64,000 nucleotides of DNA from Defluviitaleaceae bacterium (GCA_009777845.1 WRLD01000001.1:56177-120176), one strand, 5' to 3'; positions 8,241 through 18,359 are shown, counted from the first letter of the stretch. Notes: a model not told the origin generated them from the sequence alone. Numbers and translations: made by a program.

Positions 8241-8403
8241 TATAGTTGTTTAAGCTAAAAACGGCACTGTGCTTGCGGTCTTTTTGCCGCAATACTTCGT
8301 CGCAAAAAACCTTGCGTGCCTCTAGCACGCGGCGGTTTTTGCTCCTCGTCTTGCGACAAAAATCCTCGCAATCACAGCACCGTTTTCAACTTAAACAACT
8401 ATA
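8241..8403. repeat. Compound palindromic element, copy A
   Basis: Outer arms TATAGTTGTTTAAG (8241-8254) and CTTAAACAACTATA (8390-8403) enclose a core of about 100 bases with several hairpins: TGCGG/CCGCA, GCAAAAACC/GGTTTTTGC and GCGTGC/GCACGC. The same core recurs at about 63044-63150 with different but again self-complementary outer arms. It sits at the 3' end of the relaxase gene and might also serve as its terminator. Confidence 0.65.
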
Positions 8404-8430
8404 GAAAAACATAAGACTGCCGACAGCGTT

Positions 8431-9843
8431 TTATCTTTCCTCTTGGGTATTTTTTCCGTACTGCTCGGTGCGTTCGTGTTCGTTGTAATTCAAAAGCATA
8501 TCGGTGTTCTGTTTCGCAGTAAGAATTTCTTCCATGAAATTTTTTGCTTTGCGATATTCTGCATAGAGTGATTTCTTTTCCGCAACAAGGGTAGCGTACT
8601 CCTGTTTTAGCATTTTCATTGTGGGTAGCTTCGCTAAATTTAACTCGTTAAAGTACGCCCTTGCTTCCCTGTGGTCTGCGAGGGCTTCCTCGTTATCGGC
8701 TTTGAATTTCTTGCTAAATTTTAATTTTTTATACTCGGTATAAATGTCTTTTGTTCTTGCATAAGTGCAGATATGCCTTTGCAAAAGTGAAATTTCTTTC
8801 AAGCGCGAATCGGCGTTGTGAATACGAGTTTGAATTTCGTTAAAATCGGTTTTTGCTTTTTGTGCCGCTTCTGATAATTTTTCGTATTCGTCAAGGTTAT
8901 TGTCTTGTAAAAAAATCAGAGTTTTGGCGGCTTGCTTCAAGCTGAAAATTTTCGCCCACCGTTCATAAGAAGGTGAGTTTTTCGCCTTAATCGAATTTTG
9001 CACATCAATGAGCAGATTTAATTTTTTCGGCTTTGGCACAATGAATGTTTCTTTAGTTGGTACGGTACGCTTGTTGGAAATTCTTTCACGTATTGCACTC
9101 TCGGTATAATCATCTGAAAGCGAACGCAAGCGAATAAACCGTTTTTGCCCCTTTGCTTTTATTGATAAATGCTTGCCGCGCCGAATTTCGCAGTCGGCTT
9201 CTTTTAATAAACGAATAAAATCCTCAAAATCTGCGGGCTTCTTTCCAATAATTTCATCAATGAGAATTTCCAGATTTCCACGTAAAGACGGCTCTTTCTT
9301 ATTTTGTAGCCATTCTCCATAATGCCCTTTTGACGGATTAGGATTTTCGATAATCGACAATCCGTTTTCCATACAAATAACATCACTTAATCGGCGCAGG
9401 GCAAAACTTGAAAGCCAAAAATTTTTAAATTTCCGCGTAGCTTCGATATTGGTTGAATTAAACATAATATGGCAATGAATGTGTGCCTTGTCCTCATGCG
9501 TTGCCACTACAAACGAGTGCCGTCCTTTTGTAAAACGCATAGCAAGCTCGTACCCGATTTTTGCGGCTTCCTCTGGCATGATTTCGCCCGGTTTAAATGA
9601 TTGACGCATATGATACAAAGCGACATCTTTATTTCGTGGCGTTTTATCAGTGAAATTAAAATACTCTTGTTTCGCCATCAAAAATTCTTCTGCGGCGGTG
9701 CGTGGCTCGCAAGCGTAACCAAAAACCAATTCGCCCTGTCGGGTCTTGCTTGGATTCATAATATAATTCAAGCTATCGCTTATTGTTTGTACGGCGGTTT
9801 TCCCTGCGGATATTCTTATGGGTTTTATCCATGTTGCTGCCAA
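8431..9843 (-). CDS. MOBP-type relaxase
   Basis: 470 aa if translation begins at TTG 9843, six bases after GAGAGGGG; longer readings to 10005 have no ribosome site and begin with non-homologous residues. Relaxase/mobilisation nuclease domain (PF03432 type) in about residues 1-250: the three-histidine metal motif is seen as HEDKAHIHCHIMFNS near residue 120. The nucleophile is probably the early Tyr of SLNYIMNP. The C-terminal half is Lys/Glu-rich and helical. The protein nicks oriT, stays bound to the 5' end and is carried to the recipient. It follows mobC on the same strand, so the two should form the relaxosome. Confidence 0.93.
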   Translation of the reverse strand: MAATWIKPIRISAGKTAVQTISDSLNYIMNPSKTRQGELVFGYACEPRTAAEEFLMAKQEYFNFTDKTPRNKDVALYHMRQSFKPGEIMPEEAAKIGYELAMRFTKGRHSFVVATHEDKAHIHCHIMFNSTNIEATRKFKNFWLSSFALRRLSDVICMENGLSIIENPNPSKGHYGEWLQNKKEPSLRGNLEILIDEIIGKKPADFEDFIRLLKEADCEIRRGKHLSIKAKGQKRFIRLRSLSDDYTESAIRERISNKRTVPTKETFIVPKPKKLNLLIDVQNSIKAKNSPSYERWAKIFSLKQAAKTLIFLQDNNLDEYEKLSEAAQKAKTDFNEIQTRIHNADSRLKEISLLQRHICTYARTKDIYTEYKKLKFSKKFKADNEEALADHREARAYFNELNLAKLPTMKMLKQEYATLVAEKKSLYAEYRKAKNFMEEILTAKQNTDMLLNYNEHERTEQYGKNTQEER

Positions 9844-10009
9844 AAAATTCCCCTCTCGTGACTGATATGCCACCTCCCTCCGCGTTGCTTCGGTCGGTGT
9901 GCGGGCGTTCGTACAACTTAAATTTGCAAGTACGCTTGCAAATTTAAGTTGACTCACTAGATAACAAAAAAACACGGCAGTCACAAAAATTCGTGACTGC
10001 CGCATAAAT

Positions 10010-10342
10010 TCATAACTTCGTCAGCTTTTTTAATATAATTTCTGCCGACTTCCATAGTTTTTCGTAGTTATCCTGTAAATCCTTTATATCTGCGGCGTAG
10101 ATACTGCGTGTTTCGTTTGAACGCTTCGCAACTTGATTTAGGTTATTGGAGTTTATACGAAGCAAGCGAACCATTTCTCGCACATCAGAAAAATCTATAC
10201 GGACAATATAACCGTCAAGACTTGTTTTGCGTAAATATGCTTCACGGTTGCCGATTTTCGCCACTGACATTTTTTCCGTAAGCACTGCGAGTTCAAAATC
10301 ATCAAGGTAAAAAACAATTCGGTTTTTGCGTTTCCGATTTAT
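10010..10342 (-). CDS. mobC: MobC-like relaxosome accessory protein, apparent ATA start
   Basis: Reading from ATA 10342 gives 110 aa: (I)NRKRKNRIVFYLDDFELAV, a ribbon-helix-helix-like N-terminus, followed by the MobC family core (KIGNREAYLRKTSLDGYIV...LLRINSNNLNQVAKRSNE). MobC proteins bind oriT and help the relaxase open the strand. The first conventional start in frame is GTG 10285, but it would remove the DNA-binding strand and has no ribosome site. ATA 10342 lies 7 bases after GAGG and overlaps the TAA of the upstream giant gene (ATAA). In-frame TGA lies just upstream, so no earlier start exists. Product call firm; ATA initiation inferred. Confidence 0.82.
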   Translation of the reverse strand: MNRKRKNRIVFYLDDFELAVLTEKMSVAKIGNREAYLRKTSLDGYIVRIDFSDVREMVRLLRINSNNLNQVAKRSNETRSIYAADIKDLQDNYEKLWKSAEIILKKLTKL

Positions 10343-13300
10343 AAATGCACCTCATTCTTTTTTGTTTTTTCGGCAGTATCACCGAACATAGCCTTGCTTT
10401 TTTCAGCGTATTTGTCAAGCGTTTCAAGCACGGACGGCGTAGCTTTTGCCGCCGTTCGTTGAGTATTATTTTCTACCCTGCGAATAGGCGAAATTTTAAT
10501 TACCTCGTCCAAAATTTTAGTCGTGTCTTTTTCGGCAGGGATAAAGTACCTTGTTTGAAAATTTATTCTCTCGGTAAACACGCCCTTTTTAGCAAGCAGC
10601 TTGGAATGTGAATAACTCGCGCCAATGAGTTCAATGCGCGGCTCGTTGGACACCCTCCGTTGTACAATCCGCCAGTTATTATCAAGGTAAACAGTACAGC
10701 CGTTTTTGATAAATTTTATTAAATCCTCCGTTTTAATATTGTCTTTTTCTCTTTCCGTACCCAATTTCTCTAGTGTAGCGTCAATTGCGTTTTCTGGTAT
10801 AACTCTGCCTATCAGCAAATCGCCGTCACTTGTTAGCACACGGTAAATACGCACATTTTCCACGGGTAGCTTATCCCAAACAGGCAACACTGTACCGCCT
10901 ATCAAATGCAAATTACTTGTGTGAAATTCTGGCAGTTCGGAAACGGCTTTATTCCAGAGTTCTTCGGCTTTTTCGGGGCTAAGTTTTTCCCAATTGCTGT
11001 AAAGTCTGTTTAGCGGCATATAATCATTTCCGTCTTGCCCTGTCAATCTGCAATTGTCGGAAACATTTCCGTGTTCATCAGTTATAGACGAGGTTCTAAA
11101 AACCGCCCGAATCGCTTCGGTGCTTTTACTTTGGTAAAATCCCAAAAAAGAAGAATTTGCTGTGTCCACATCATTAAACTGCAATGGCTTGATTTTGTCA
11201 TAAGCGGTCAAGCTAAAATATTTTGTTGTAGCCCCTGTGGTTTTATCAACTCTAATGTCACGGGATTCTTTCAAAACAACTTTATCCGCTTTATAGTTTT
11301 CCAGTCCCTTATCAAGTGTACCCGCCTGTGTAGCTTTTTCGGTCGCTATGTGCAAGCGTTCGGCATAGCCGTCAAAAACAGCGTTTTGTTCGTGACATTC
11401 AAGCGATAATATCCTGTTTAAAAACTTATTTACCTCGCGGAGTTCTGTTGCAAGGGGGTTTATGCTCCCATGTTCATTGATTAGTTTGTCTTTTAAGCCC
11501 AGTTTTTCAATAACCGAAACACCGTCCGAAACACCTTTTACGTCATTTCTCAGTAAAGCCTTGTAAAACACCGCAAGAATATCTGCGGCAAACTCATTTT
11601 CCAAATTATCGCCCGCTGTAAACAAACCTTGGCTTCCTGTTTGGCGTTGCCCTTTTGTCAACGCGCCTAGTTGGTCTAAGCGTTTTGCAATAGTGGAAAT
11701 AAAGCGCATTTGTCCTTTTAAATCTGTAGTAACTAACGCAAATGTGGGCGAAGAAACTTGATTACTCCTGTGAGAACGCCCGAAGCCCTGTACTGCCGCG
11801 TCAGCTTGCCAGCCTGCTTGTAATAAATAATGTACGCGGTGCTGTTGGTTTTTTGCGGATTTATCGGCGTGGTAGCTTTTTCCTGTTCCCCCTGCTTTTG
11901 AAAAAACAATGATACGTTTATCGCCATTTTGGAACGCCGTAACATCAGCTTCTTTTTTATTTGCGATGTTTTCCTCTTTGGCTTTGCCGTCTTTAACAAC
12001 AACGCGCCGTTTACGCCCTGTGTTTTCCGCAACCATGTCACTTCCGAAGTGATTGATAATCATATCAAGCGCGGAAGCGGGTACTTTAATGCTTCCCAAG
12101 GTATCAAGAAGCATTTCCTTTTGTTTAACGGCTTCACGGTTTATTACGGCTTTGCCCTCGCTGTCATAAACTGGCTTACTTCGTGTATTTCCGTTATCGT
12201 CTACATACTTTTCAAATTGAACAGTGGGAAAGGAATTTTCGATATAAGACATTAACATTTGTTTCGGCGTTAAATCAAAATCCTCTAGTTCCAATTCCTG
12301 TTCTTGCAAGCGGGTAAATTCTCGTTCCTGTGCCGCTTCGTTTGTACTCACAAGCTGAATAACAATAGAGTTATCATTATCTAGTTGTTTTTGAATATCG
12401 GCGAGCATACTCGGTACTTGCATTGCCGTAAGAATTTGATTAAAAAATCGTTGCTCCGCACTCCAAAACGCGCCGTAGGCCTTGCCCTTTGCTGTGCCGT
12501 CCTTGTTTTGGTTGGTGGTTTTTAGTGCTTCGTTTAAATTTTGGAGGACAATCTGCCATGCCCGCGCCAACTCGTCATAAATTTGTCGCTGCTCTGGTGT
12601 TAATTCGTGAACAATTTTATCGTAAGCAACATCTTCATAGCTGATATTGCGAGATAAATAAACGCCCATTGCTTTCATGTCCCTTGCGATTAGTTCCATT
12701 GCGGCAAGCCCTCCCGCTTTGATTTTGTGAACAAAATCATCACCGTTTGGGAATGCCGTACCCTCGCCCCATAAGCCAAGACGTTCCGCATATCGCAGAT
12801 TTTCAACCTCTGTCGCGCCTGTGGCAGAGGAATAAATAATTTTTGCGTTTGGCAACGCATTTTGTATCGCAAGCCCCGCTATTCCCCGCTGGCTGGCTTT
12901 TTTTACCCCTCTTGTACCTTTTGTATTAGTAGCGTTTGCCATATTATGCGCTTCGTCAAAAACGATTACGCCGTCAAAATCCTTGCCAAGCCAATTTACG
13001 ATTTTTTCAAAGTTTGAACCGCTTTGGTCAAAACTCTTTGAAAGCGCGGAATAAGTAGTAAAAAGTATACCCTCGTTATTAACCAAGGATTTATCGGCGT
13101 ATTTACCGCCCTTAAATTCTGTTACTAAATCTGAATTGCCGAATAATGCCTTTACATCTCGTTTGGCATCGGGTACTAGGCCAGTGTTTTCGCTTAACCA
13201 TACGGCTTTTTTTCTGCCTTGAACGTAGTTATCCAAGATAACGCCCGTTATTGTTCGCCCTTTACCAACACCAGTACCGTCGCCCAAAAAGAAGCCCCTC

Positions 13301-16257
13301 GTGTTCCCATTTGGCAATACTTGATTATGACTTTGCCCTGCGTAGGTGATTGCTTCTAGCTGTACATTTGACAAAATCCCTTTATCAATTATAGCTTGGC
13401 TAATATTCGGCTTGTAAGTGACGAGCGGCGGCTGAATGGCACTCATCGCCGCACTTTCGCTGATGTTGGCAGGGTGCTGTTGCACATTTTTGAGTAATAG
13501 CGGTTGTGGCTCATACTGCTCAAAAATGCTGTCAGTCAGTTCCGTTTTTACAGGCTTTGCCTGTATTAACGGGCTAATACCCCCAGCAGATTGTCCGCTA
13601 TCAGTAACGCCAACTCGTCCAACTCCGCTGTCTGTGTCATTTCTTCCGTCATTTCCTCTATTTCGTTCTGCGTTGACATCTGGTGCAAGCCCATCATCAC
13701 AGAAATTTGCGGCTTCGGATTCCACATGGGCAGCTCCGCTAATAGGCGCAACAATTTCTGATGTATCGGGCGGCTCGTGTCGAGTTCTAACAACTGCGGA
13801 ATCAGTTCCGCTACTTGTGTCAAGTACAGTGTCGTTTCGTTCGTGTTGCGATTCTCTTTCCGAAGTAGTGTCAATGCGTGTTGCTGTAGTGGGTCTTTGT
13901 TCAATTCCATGAACATTTTCATATTGGAAACTTGGTCTGCCATTTCTAATTCCCTCCAAAATATCTTGTAATTCTAGCAGGCTTGATATAAAAGCGGTCT
14001 TTGTGGGTTCGATTGTAGCCCCATCTTTGTCTATGACTAGCATTTGTATACCAAAATTCGTGCCGTATTTATTGTAGTTCTTTCCGTCAACGCCGATATT
14101 CGCCTTAACATTATACTGTTTTTTGATTTCGCGCCACCAATTTCGGAAAGCGGGGGCATCGTCTGCCATGCCTTGCCCGACAATGGCAACCAATCGCCCA
14201 TTTGGAGCAAGCATTTTTAGGGATTCTTCTATATGCTTTGCCCCGATTTTGGTGTTTTGAATATTTCTTTCGGCAGACGAAGAAAAAGGCGGGTTCATAA
14301 CAATTACAGTAGGTGCGATTTTATCACCGTGAATATTGTTGATTTGTTCTGCGTCCTCATTAAAGAAGCCGTCAAACGGCAAATTTTTAATAATTTCAAG
14401 ACGGCGTTTATCCAGTTCGTTTACATATACAGCCGCTCCGTCTTTTTTGGCGAATACCGCTATGCCGCCAATGCCTGCGGAGGGTTCAAGCACTATGTCA
14501 TTGTTGTTTACGTTTGCCGCCCAATTTGCAAGATACGCAATACTTGGCGGTGTTGAAAATTGCTGGAATTTTTCCATATCGGCGGTACGCTTCGTTTGGG
14601 AGGGTAGCAAGTCAAGCATTTTAAGCATAGTGTCAATCGAAACAGTGTCTAACGATAAAATATATTGATTTACGCCGAGTTCCATATAATCATATGCGTC
14701 TTTTGATGTAAAAGCGTTGTTTGACATTGTGCCGCCGTATGCTTTTGTTGCTTCCGCAAATAATTCCGCGCTTGAAAATTTTTCGCCTGCTTCAAGTTTG
14801 GATTTTACAAAATCTGCTATTATTGTTGTCGGGGCTTGTGTGGGGAGTTCGTCATTAGCTAGAAATTTTTCTTCTCCCATAAGCTGACCGATACGCCGTT
14901 GAACCTTAGCCCACGGCAAAACAAGCGATTCCGCGCCGTCTTTTGTAACGGTAAAATCACCCGAGCCGCCAAATTCCTGTTTCAGAAAGTTGGCGGTGTC
15001 GCGGGCGCGAGCGTTTTCGCTCATGTACTCAAAAACACGAAGTTTGCTTTCGGCTTTGCCATTCCATGAGATTATGGCGTTGTCTATATCCTCTTGCGTG
15101 ATTTCTATAGGCGTTTCGGGAATATCACTTAAACTTAGCTGTAAATTATCTCGCGTGTTATTATTTCTTCGGCTTGGCTTTTCAACTTGTTCATGTGTGC
15201 CGTCCATGCTATCGGGTCGGCTGTCTTGTTCGGCGGCGGGTTTTTCGGCTCGTTCATTATTTCCTCTAACCGTATCTCCGCTTGCTTCTCGATTTCCAAA
15301 CAATGGGCGAATAATGTTCCCTTCATTGCGTGGAGTGTGTACAGAATCCCCCTCTTGTCGCGGAGGTAGTTCTTCCGTAGTATTCCGTAATGGCTTAAAC
15401 TCTCTGATGTTTGCGGAATTGTTATGTTGGGGATTAAATAATCCCCGCTCGGGCTGTAGGTGAGTGCGTTCATGCTGACTATTCCTTTCCGATATTTTTT
15501 GACGTTCATGTTTTTTTATTGCAACCTCGATTTCACGTAAAATTTCTTCGGAGGTTACGCTGACGGCTTTTCCGAGTGCGAAAACACTTTCGGGCGTGTT
15601 AAAATCAAAAACGGATTGAAAATCTTCGTTCGTGAGATGTGCGGCGGTTTCAATTCCGCAACGGCTCATCAGTGCATAGGCGGTGCTTACGGTCAAGGAA
15701 TCCACAAATGCCACGCATTTATCCGAATCGCTCTGACCTGCAAGAAAGCTATCTTCTAGCACGAATAAAATATCGTGCTTGTTTTCTTCATAATACTTAG
15801 CCGCAGCCACGGAAGCAATACCATAAAGCGTTTCGCCCATGTTATCGCAATCGCCTGATATATTGTAAAATTTACTGAGTGCTTCCCAAACGGGGGCTTC
15901 ATGCTCCGATTTCATCTCCCACAAAAAAGGACGGTGCGGATTTCGCCACCCATCCAAGGTGTCTGCAACGTCAAAAACATATTTCAATTTTGGTTCGTTT
16001 CCTGTGTTGTCAAGTAACGCAATCCCTTTCGAGCCGCGTTTAACAAAGCGGTTCATAGGCTTATTCCAAACATCAATCGGCGCACAAGCTAATGCGTTTG
16101 GGCGTTGTGCATGAATCATTAACTGTTCCTCAAACGGATATTTATACAAACGCCCTGCGGTGCTTAGAAAATTTGTCCAGCTACTCATGCTTTCGGTGAC
16201 TTGCCGTGTCTGTTCATCGGCAAGATTGGAAAAATGCAGATATTTTTTACTTGCCAA
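10339..16257 (-). CDS. Giant N6-adenine methylase / strawberry-notch-type SNF2 helicase fusion of ICE
   Basis: 1972 aa from TTG 16257, 7 bases after AAAGGAG. Order of domains: an ICE-specific N-terminal region (KYPFEEQLMIHAQRPNALAC...RGSKGIALLD, about 35-85); a hydrophilic linker; a class-I methyltransferase with motif I EPSAGIGG and the adenine-methylase motif NPPF near residue 653; a superfamily-2 helicase with Walker A GDGTGVGKGRT near 992, DEAH near 1102 and a C-terminal helicase domain with QGFGRSHRSNQ near 1494, the form typical of strawberry-notch proteins. Homologues are constant parts of Tn1549-like conjugative elements and are thought to modify or unwind transferred DNA. The gene overlaps mobC by 4 bases. 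Confidence 0.92.
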   Translation of the reverse strand: MASKKYLHFSNLADEQTRQVTESMSSWTNFLSTAGRLYKYPFEEQLMIHAQRPNALACAPIDVWNKPMNRFVKRGSKGIALLDNTGNEPKLKYVFDVADTLDGWRNPHRPFLWEMKSEHEAPVWEALSKFYNISGDCDNMGETLYGIASVAAAKYYEENKHDILFVLEDSFLAGQSDSDKCVAFVDSLTVSTAYALMSRCGIETAAHLTNEDFQSVFDFNTPESVFALGKAVSVTSEEILREIEVAIKKHERQKISERNSQHERTHLQPERGLFNPQHNNSANIREFKPLRNTTEELPPRQEGDSVHTPRNEGNIIRPLFGNREASGDTVRGNNERAEKPAAEQDSRPDSMDGTHEQVEKPSRRNNNTRDNLQLSLSDIPETPIEITQEDIDNAIISWNGKAESKLRVFEYMSENARARDTANFLKQEFGGSGDFTVTKDGAESLVLPWAKVQRRIGQLMGEEKFLANDELPTQAPTTIIADFVKSKLEAGEKFSSAELFAEATKAYGGTMSNNAFTSKDAYDYMELGVNQYILSLDTVSIDTMLKMLDLLPSQTKRTADMEKFQQFSTPPSIAYLANWAANVNNNDIVLEPSAGIGGIAVFAKKDGAAVYVNELDKRRLEIIKNLPFDGFFNEDAEQINNIHGDKIAPTVIVMNPPFSSSAERNIQNTKIGAKHIEESLKMLAPNGRLVAIVGQGMADDAPAFRNWWREIKKQYNVKANIGVDGKNYNKYGTNFGIQMLVIDKDGATIEPTKTAFISSLLELQDILEGIRNGRPSFQYENVHGIEQRPTTATRIDTTSERESQHERNDTVLDTSSGTDSAVVRTRHEPPDTSEIVAPISGAAHVESEAANFCDDGLAPDVNAERNRGNDGRNDTDSGVGRVGVTDSGQSAGGISPLIQAKPVKTELTDSIFEQYEPQPLLLKNVQQHPANISESAAMSAIQPPLVTYKPNISQAIIDKGILSNVQLEAITYAGQSHNQVLPNGNTRGFFLGDGTGVGKGRTITGVILDNYVQGRKKAVWLSENTGLVPDAKRDVKALFGNSDLVTEFKGGKYADKSLVNNEGILFTTYSALSKSFDQSGSNFEKIVNWLGKDFDGVIVFDEAHNMANATNTKGTRGVKKASQRGIAGLAIQNALPNAKIIYSSATGATEVENLRYAERLGLWGEGTAFPNGDDFVHKIKAGGLAAMELIARDMKAMGVYLSRNISYEDVAYDKIVHELTPEQRQIYDELARAWQIVLQNLNEALKTTNQNKDGTAKGKAYGAFWSAEQRFFNQILTAMQVPSMLADIQKQLDNDNSIVIQLVSTNEAAQEREFTRLQEQELELEDFDLTPKQMLMSYIENSFPTVQFEKYVDDNGNTRSKPVYDSEGKAVINREAVKQKEMLLDTLGSIKVPASALDMIINHFGSDMVAENTGRKRRVVVKDGKAKEENIANKKEADVTAFQNGDKRIIVFSKAGGTGKSYHADKSAKNQQHRVHYLLQAGWQADAAVQGFGRSHRSNQVSSPTFALVTTDLKGQMRFISTIAKRLDQLGALTKGQRQTGSQGLFTAGDNLENEFAADILAVFYKALLRNDVKGVSDGVSVIEKLGLKDKLINEHGSINPLATELREVNKFLNRILSLECHEQNAVFDGYAERLHIATEKATQAGTLDKGLENYKADKVVLKESRDIRVDKTTGATTKYFSLTAYDKIKPLQFNDVDTANSSFLGFYQSKSTEAIRAVFRTSSITDEHGNVSDNCRLTGQDGNDYMPLNRLYSNWEKLSPEKAEELWNKAVSELPEFHTSNLHLIGGTVLPVWDKLPVENVRIYRVLTSDGDLLIGRVIPENAIDATLEKLGTEREKDNIKTEDLIKFIKNGCTVYLDNNWRIVQRRVSNEPRIELIGASYSHSKLLAKKGVFTERINFQTRYFIPAEKDTTKILDEVIKISPIRRVENNTQRTAAKATPSVLETLDKYAEKSKAMFGDTAEKTKKNEVHL

Positions 16258-16269
16258 GCCTATGCTCCT

Positions 16270-16455
16270 TTACAATTTATAAAATTCCTCGTCAGTGAGT
16301 GCTTCCAGTTTTTCAAGCGTTGAAGCGAATAGTGAAGCCATTTCTGGCTCACTAACGAATTGAAGCCCTGTAATAAGTTCATTACATAGGGCTTCGCGTG
16401 TGGTAGTGTCAAAAATACGTATTAAGCATAATTCCTCAAATGTGAATTTTTTCAT
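16270..16455 (-). CDS. Transposon-transfer-assisting protein (TTRAP family)
   Basis: 61 aa; MKKFTFEELCLIRIFDTTTREALCNEL...LEKLEALTDEEFYKL matches the short TTRAP family found next to the methylase-helicase gene in Firmicute conjugative transposons. Biochemical role unknown. Between ArdC (4 bp upstream) and the giant gene (12 bp downstream), so part of the same operon. Confidence 0.8.
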   Translation of the reverse strand: MKKFTFEELCLIRIFDTTTREALCNELITGLQFVSEPEMASLFASTLEKLEALTDEEFYKL

Positions 16456-16458
16456 ATA

Positions 16459-17997
16459 CTAAAGTTCCCCCTCTAATTTTTTGTTGGATTTTTGCGGTGT
16501 GTCTTTGTCATGCACAGATTTTTGAAATTGCTGCTTGCTTTTTTGTTCGTTTTGTTTAAGTGAATCTAGCAAGGACGGTTTTTCCTTTGTGTCCGCGGTT
16601 TTTTTCGGTTCTTGGAGCGGCTCGGGTTCTGTGCTTTCCTCTCGCTCCTCCGCATGGGTAGCTTGATATTCATTGCTGTTTAGCCACTCGTCACGCTCTA
16701 TGCCGAAAATTCCGTTGTGGGCTGTAATCTCGGAAGAATCAAACGCCATTTCTTCCGTTCCGTCATTAAAAAGCAGAAAAATAGTATGGTCTTTCATAAA
16801 TAAATCAACGGCACGGTTTTGATTAAGCGGAAGAATTTCGTCGCTGATGTAGCCGTAGGCGTGTTGGTCAGCTATGCTGATTGTGGAATCGGGCATAATC
16901 GCTTTGTTTTCGGCAACGGGCTTGACTTCCTCAAAAGAAAAATCCACACCCGCAATATTTTCGGTGTGGACTTCTGTTGTAAATTCTATTGCTTGCGGTT
17001 TTTCGGGCGTTGGCGGCTGTGCGGCTTGTTCCGCTTGCGATAAATCAATCCCGCGTTCTTTGCAAATAACGGCAAAACGGTCATCAATCGCATTTATTAT
17101 CTGATTTGCTTCACTGCGGATTATATCCAAAGAAGCCTTGATTTCTGCCATGTCGTGGCTTCCCCATGTCGCAAGATAACCGAAAGAGTTTGCCCCTGTT
17201 TCAATTCCGAATTTTTGACACACAACATAAGAAACGCTTTCCGCTTCAATTTCCTTTACTTCCTTTGATTTTGGTTTTTCGCCGTCAGGCAAATTATTTT
17301 TTTCGTGCAATCGCGCATGAGTAATTTCGTGAATAATCGCCGACACCGTTTGAGGCTCGCTCATGTCCTCACGAATAGCGATTTTTTCACCATAAAGGCA
17401 ATAACCGTCCTGCTCTGGCTCCATAGATTCAAATGTAATCGGCAACGGTGATACAGCTTTAAGCGTATCCAAAAACGCTTCATAGTGTGAAACATTGCCA
17501 GTTAAATCCTCTATAAGCATGGGTAAAGGCTCTCCGTGTGTCTGTGAAACGTCAAAAACAGGCACAAGTCTAAATTTTACGCCTTTTGTTAATTCGGTCA
17601 ATTCTTCCATGATAATATTGCCGTCTTTGTCTAGCATTGGCGATTTTGTTTCGGGGTCGATTTTTTCAAATAGCTTTGTTTCGGGCTTTTTTGTGCCGAT
17701 TGGCGCGAAAATGCGTATGCTCGTTTCACCCTTTATTACACTTCGGTTAAACTGCTCTTTCCACAATTTGAACGAAGCAACCCTCGTAGCGTTTGGCATT
17801 TGCTGATGTATAAGCATTATATTTCTGCTTGAATAATTGTGGAAATGCGACATTGATTTTAAATAGTTTTTGTACTTATCGCTTGAAAATAAGTCTTTCA
17901 TGCCAGATTCCAGTTTGTCCGTGAGTTCTTTTGTGCGTTGGTCGGCTTCAATCTGCCACGCTTCTTTAGGTTCTTTTGGTGGTTGTGAATCAGTCAT
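16459..17997 (-). CDS. ArdC-like anti-restriction protein with zinc-peptidase motif
   Basis: 512 aa. Residues 25-125 are an ArdC N-terminal single-strand-DNA-binding domain (YKNYLKSMSHFHNYSSRNIMLIHQQMPNA...WKEQFNRSVIKGE). A zincin region follows with HEITHARLH near residue 228 (HExxH). The C-terminal third contains a YodL-like segment (NQNRAVDLFMKDHTIFLLFNDGTEEM) and a charged tail. ArdC proteins travel with transferred DNA and shield it from restriction. The start codon overlaps the end of the upstream cysteine-motif gene (ATGA-type overlap). Confidence 0.9.
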   Translation of the reverse strand: MTDSQPPKEPKEAWQIEADQRTKELTDKLESGMKDLFSSDKYKNYLKSMSHFHNYSSRNIMLIHQQMPNATRVASFKLWKEQFNRSVIKGETSIRIFAPIGTKKPETKLFEKIDPETKSPMLDKDGNIIMEELTELTKGVKFRLVPVFDVSQTHGEPLPMLIEDLTGNVSHYEAFLDTLKAVSPLPITFESMEPEQDGYCLYGEKIAIREDMSEPQTVSAIIHEITHARLHEKNNLPDGEKPKSKEVKEIEAESVSYVVCQKFGIETGANSFGYLATWGSHDMAEIKASLDIIRSEANQIINAIDDRFAVICKERGIDLSQAEQAAQPPTPEKPQAIEFTTEVHTENIAGVDFSFEEVKPVAENKAIMPDSTISIADQHAYGYISDEILPLNQNRAVDLFMKDHTIFLLFNDGTEEMAFDSSEITAHNGIFGIERDEWLNSNEYQATHAEEREESTEPEPLQEPKKTADTKEKPSLLDSLKQNEQKSKQQFQKSVHDKDTPQKSNKKLEGEL

Positions 17998-18338
17998 AAA
18001 TTATTTTTCCTTTCGTTTATTGTTTCAATCAAAAATTCGTCCGCTCTTTTAAGCATGAGAAGCGTTTCTTTTTGCTTTGTCGTGCATATTTCCGCATTTT
18101 TAACGGCATTGATAAAATCGGTATCGTCAATCAAATCGTCTAAGTTATCCATGATATACGGACAAGCCCTTATTCCGCACCCGACACGTTTTATATGATT
18201 GTTTAAACAAAACTTACAGCTAATGTCCGAAAAAGTATATTTGAATCGTGCAGACCGTTTACCGCCGCCGACATTTTGTACATTCGGCGGTTTTTTCATA
18301 ATGCTTTCGTATTCGCAGGGTATCCCGTCTGTGAACAT
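17994..18338 (-). CDS. Small ICE protein with four-cysteine motif
   Basis: 114 aa from ATG 18338, preceded by AGAAAGGA; a longer frame to 18371 has no better site. Contains CKFC...GCGIRACPY, a probable metal-binding or iron-sulfur knuckle (about residues 41-61), and a helical C-terminus. Conserved hypothetical in conjugative transposons; function not known. Located between topB and ardC in the element's operon, overlapping ardC by 4 bases. Confidence 0.65.
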   Translation of the reverse strand: MFTDGIPCEYESIMKKPPNVQNVGGGKRSARFKYTFSDISCKFCLNNHIKRVGCGIRACPYIMDNLDDLIDDTDFINAVKNAEICTTKQKETLLMLKRADEFLIETINERKNNL

Positions 18339-18359
18339 ATTTTTTTCCTTTCTAAAAAG

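Noticed and set aside
9844..10005. N-terminal extension of the relaxase from base 10005.
   Set aside because: No ribosome site and no family-like residues before TTG 9843, which has GAGAGGGG at the right distance.
10286..10342. Frameshift or truncation of mobC to explain the missing start.
   Set aside because: The frame is open and family-like up to ATA 10342, with a ribosome site in place; the same pattern in topB and pcfB argues against damage.
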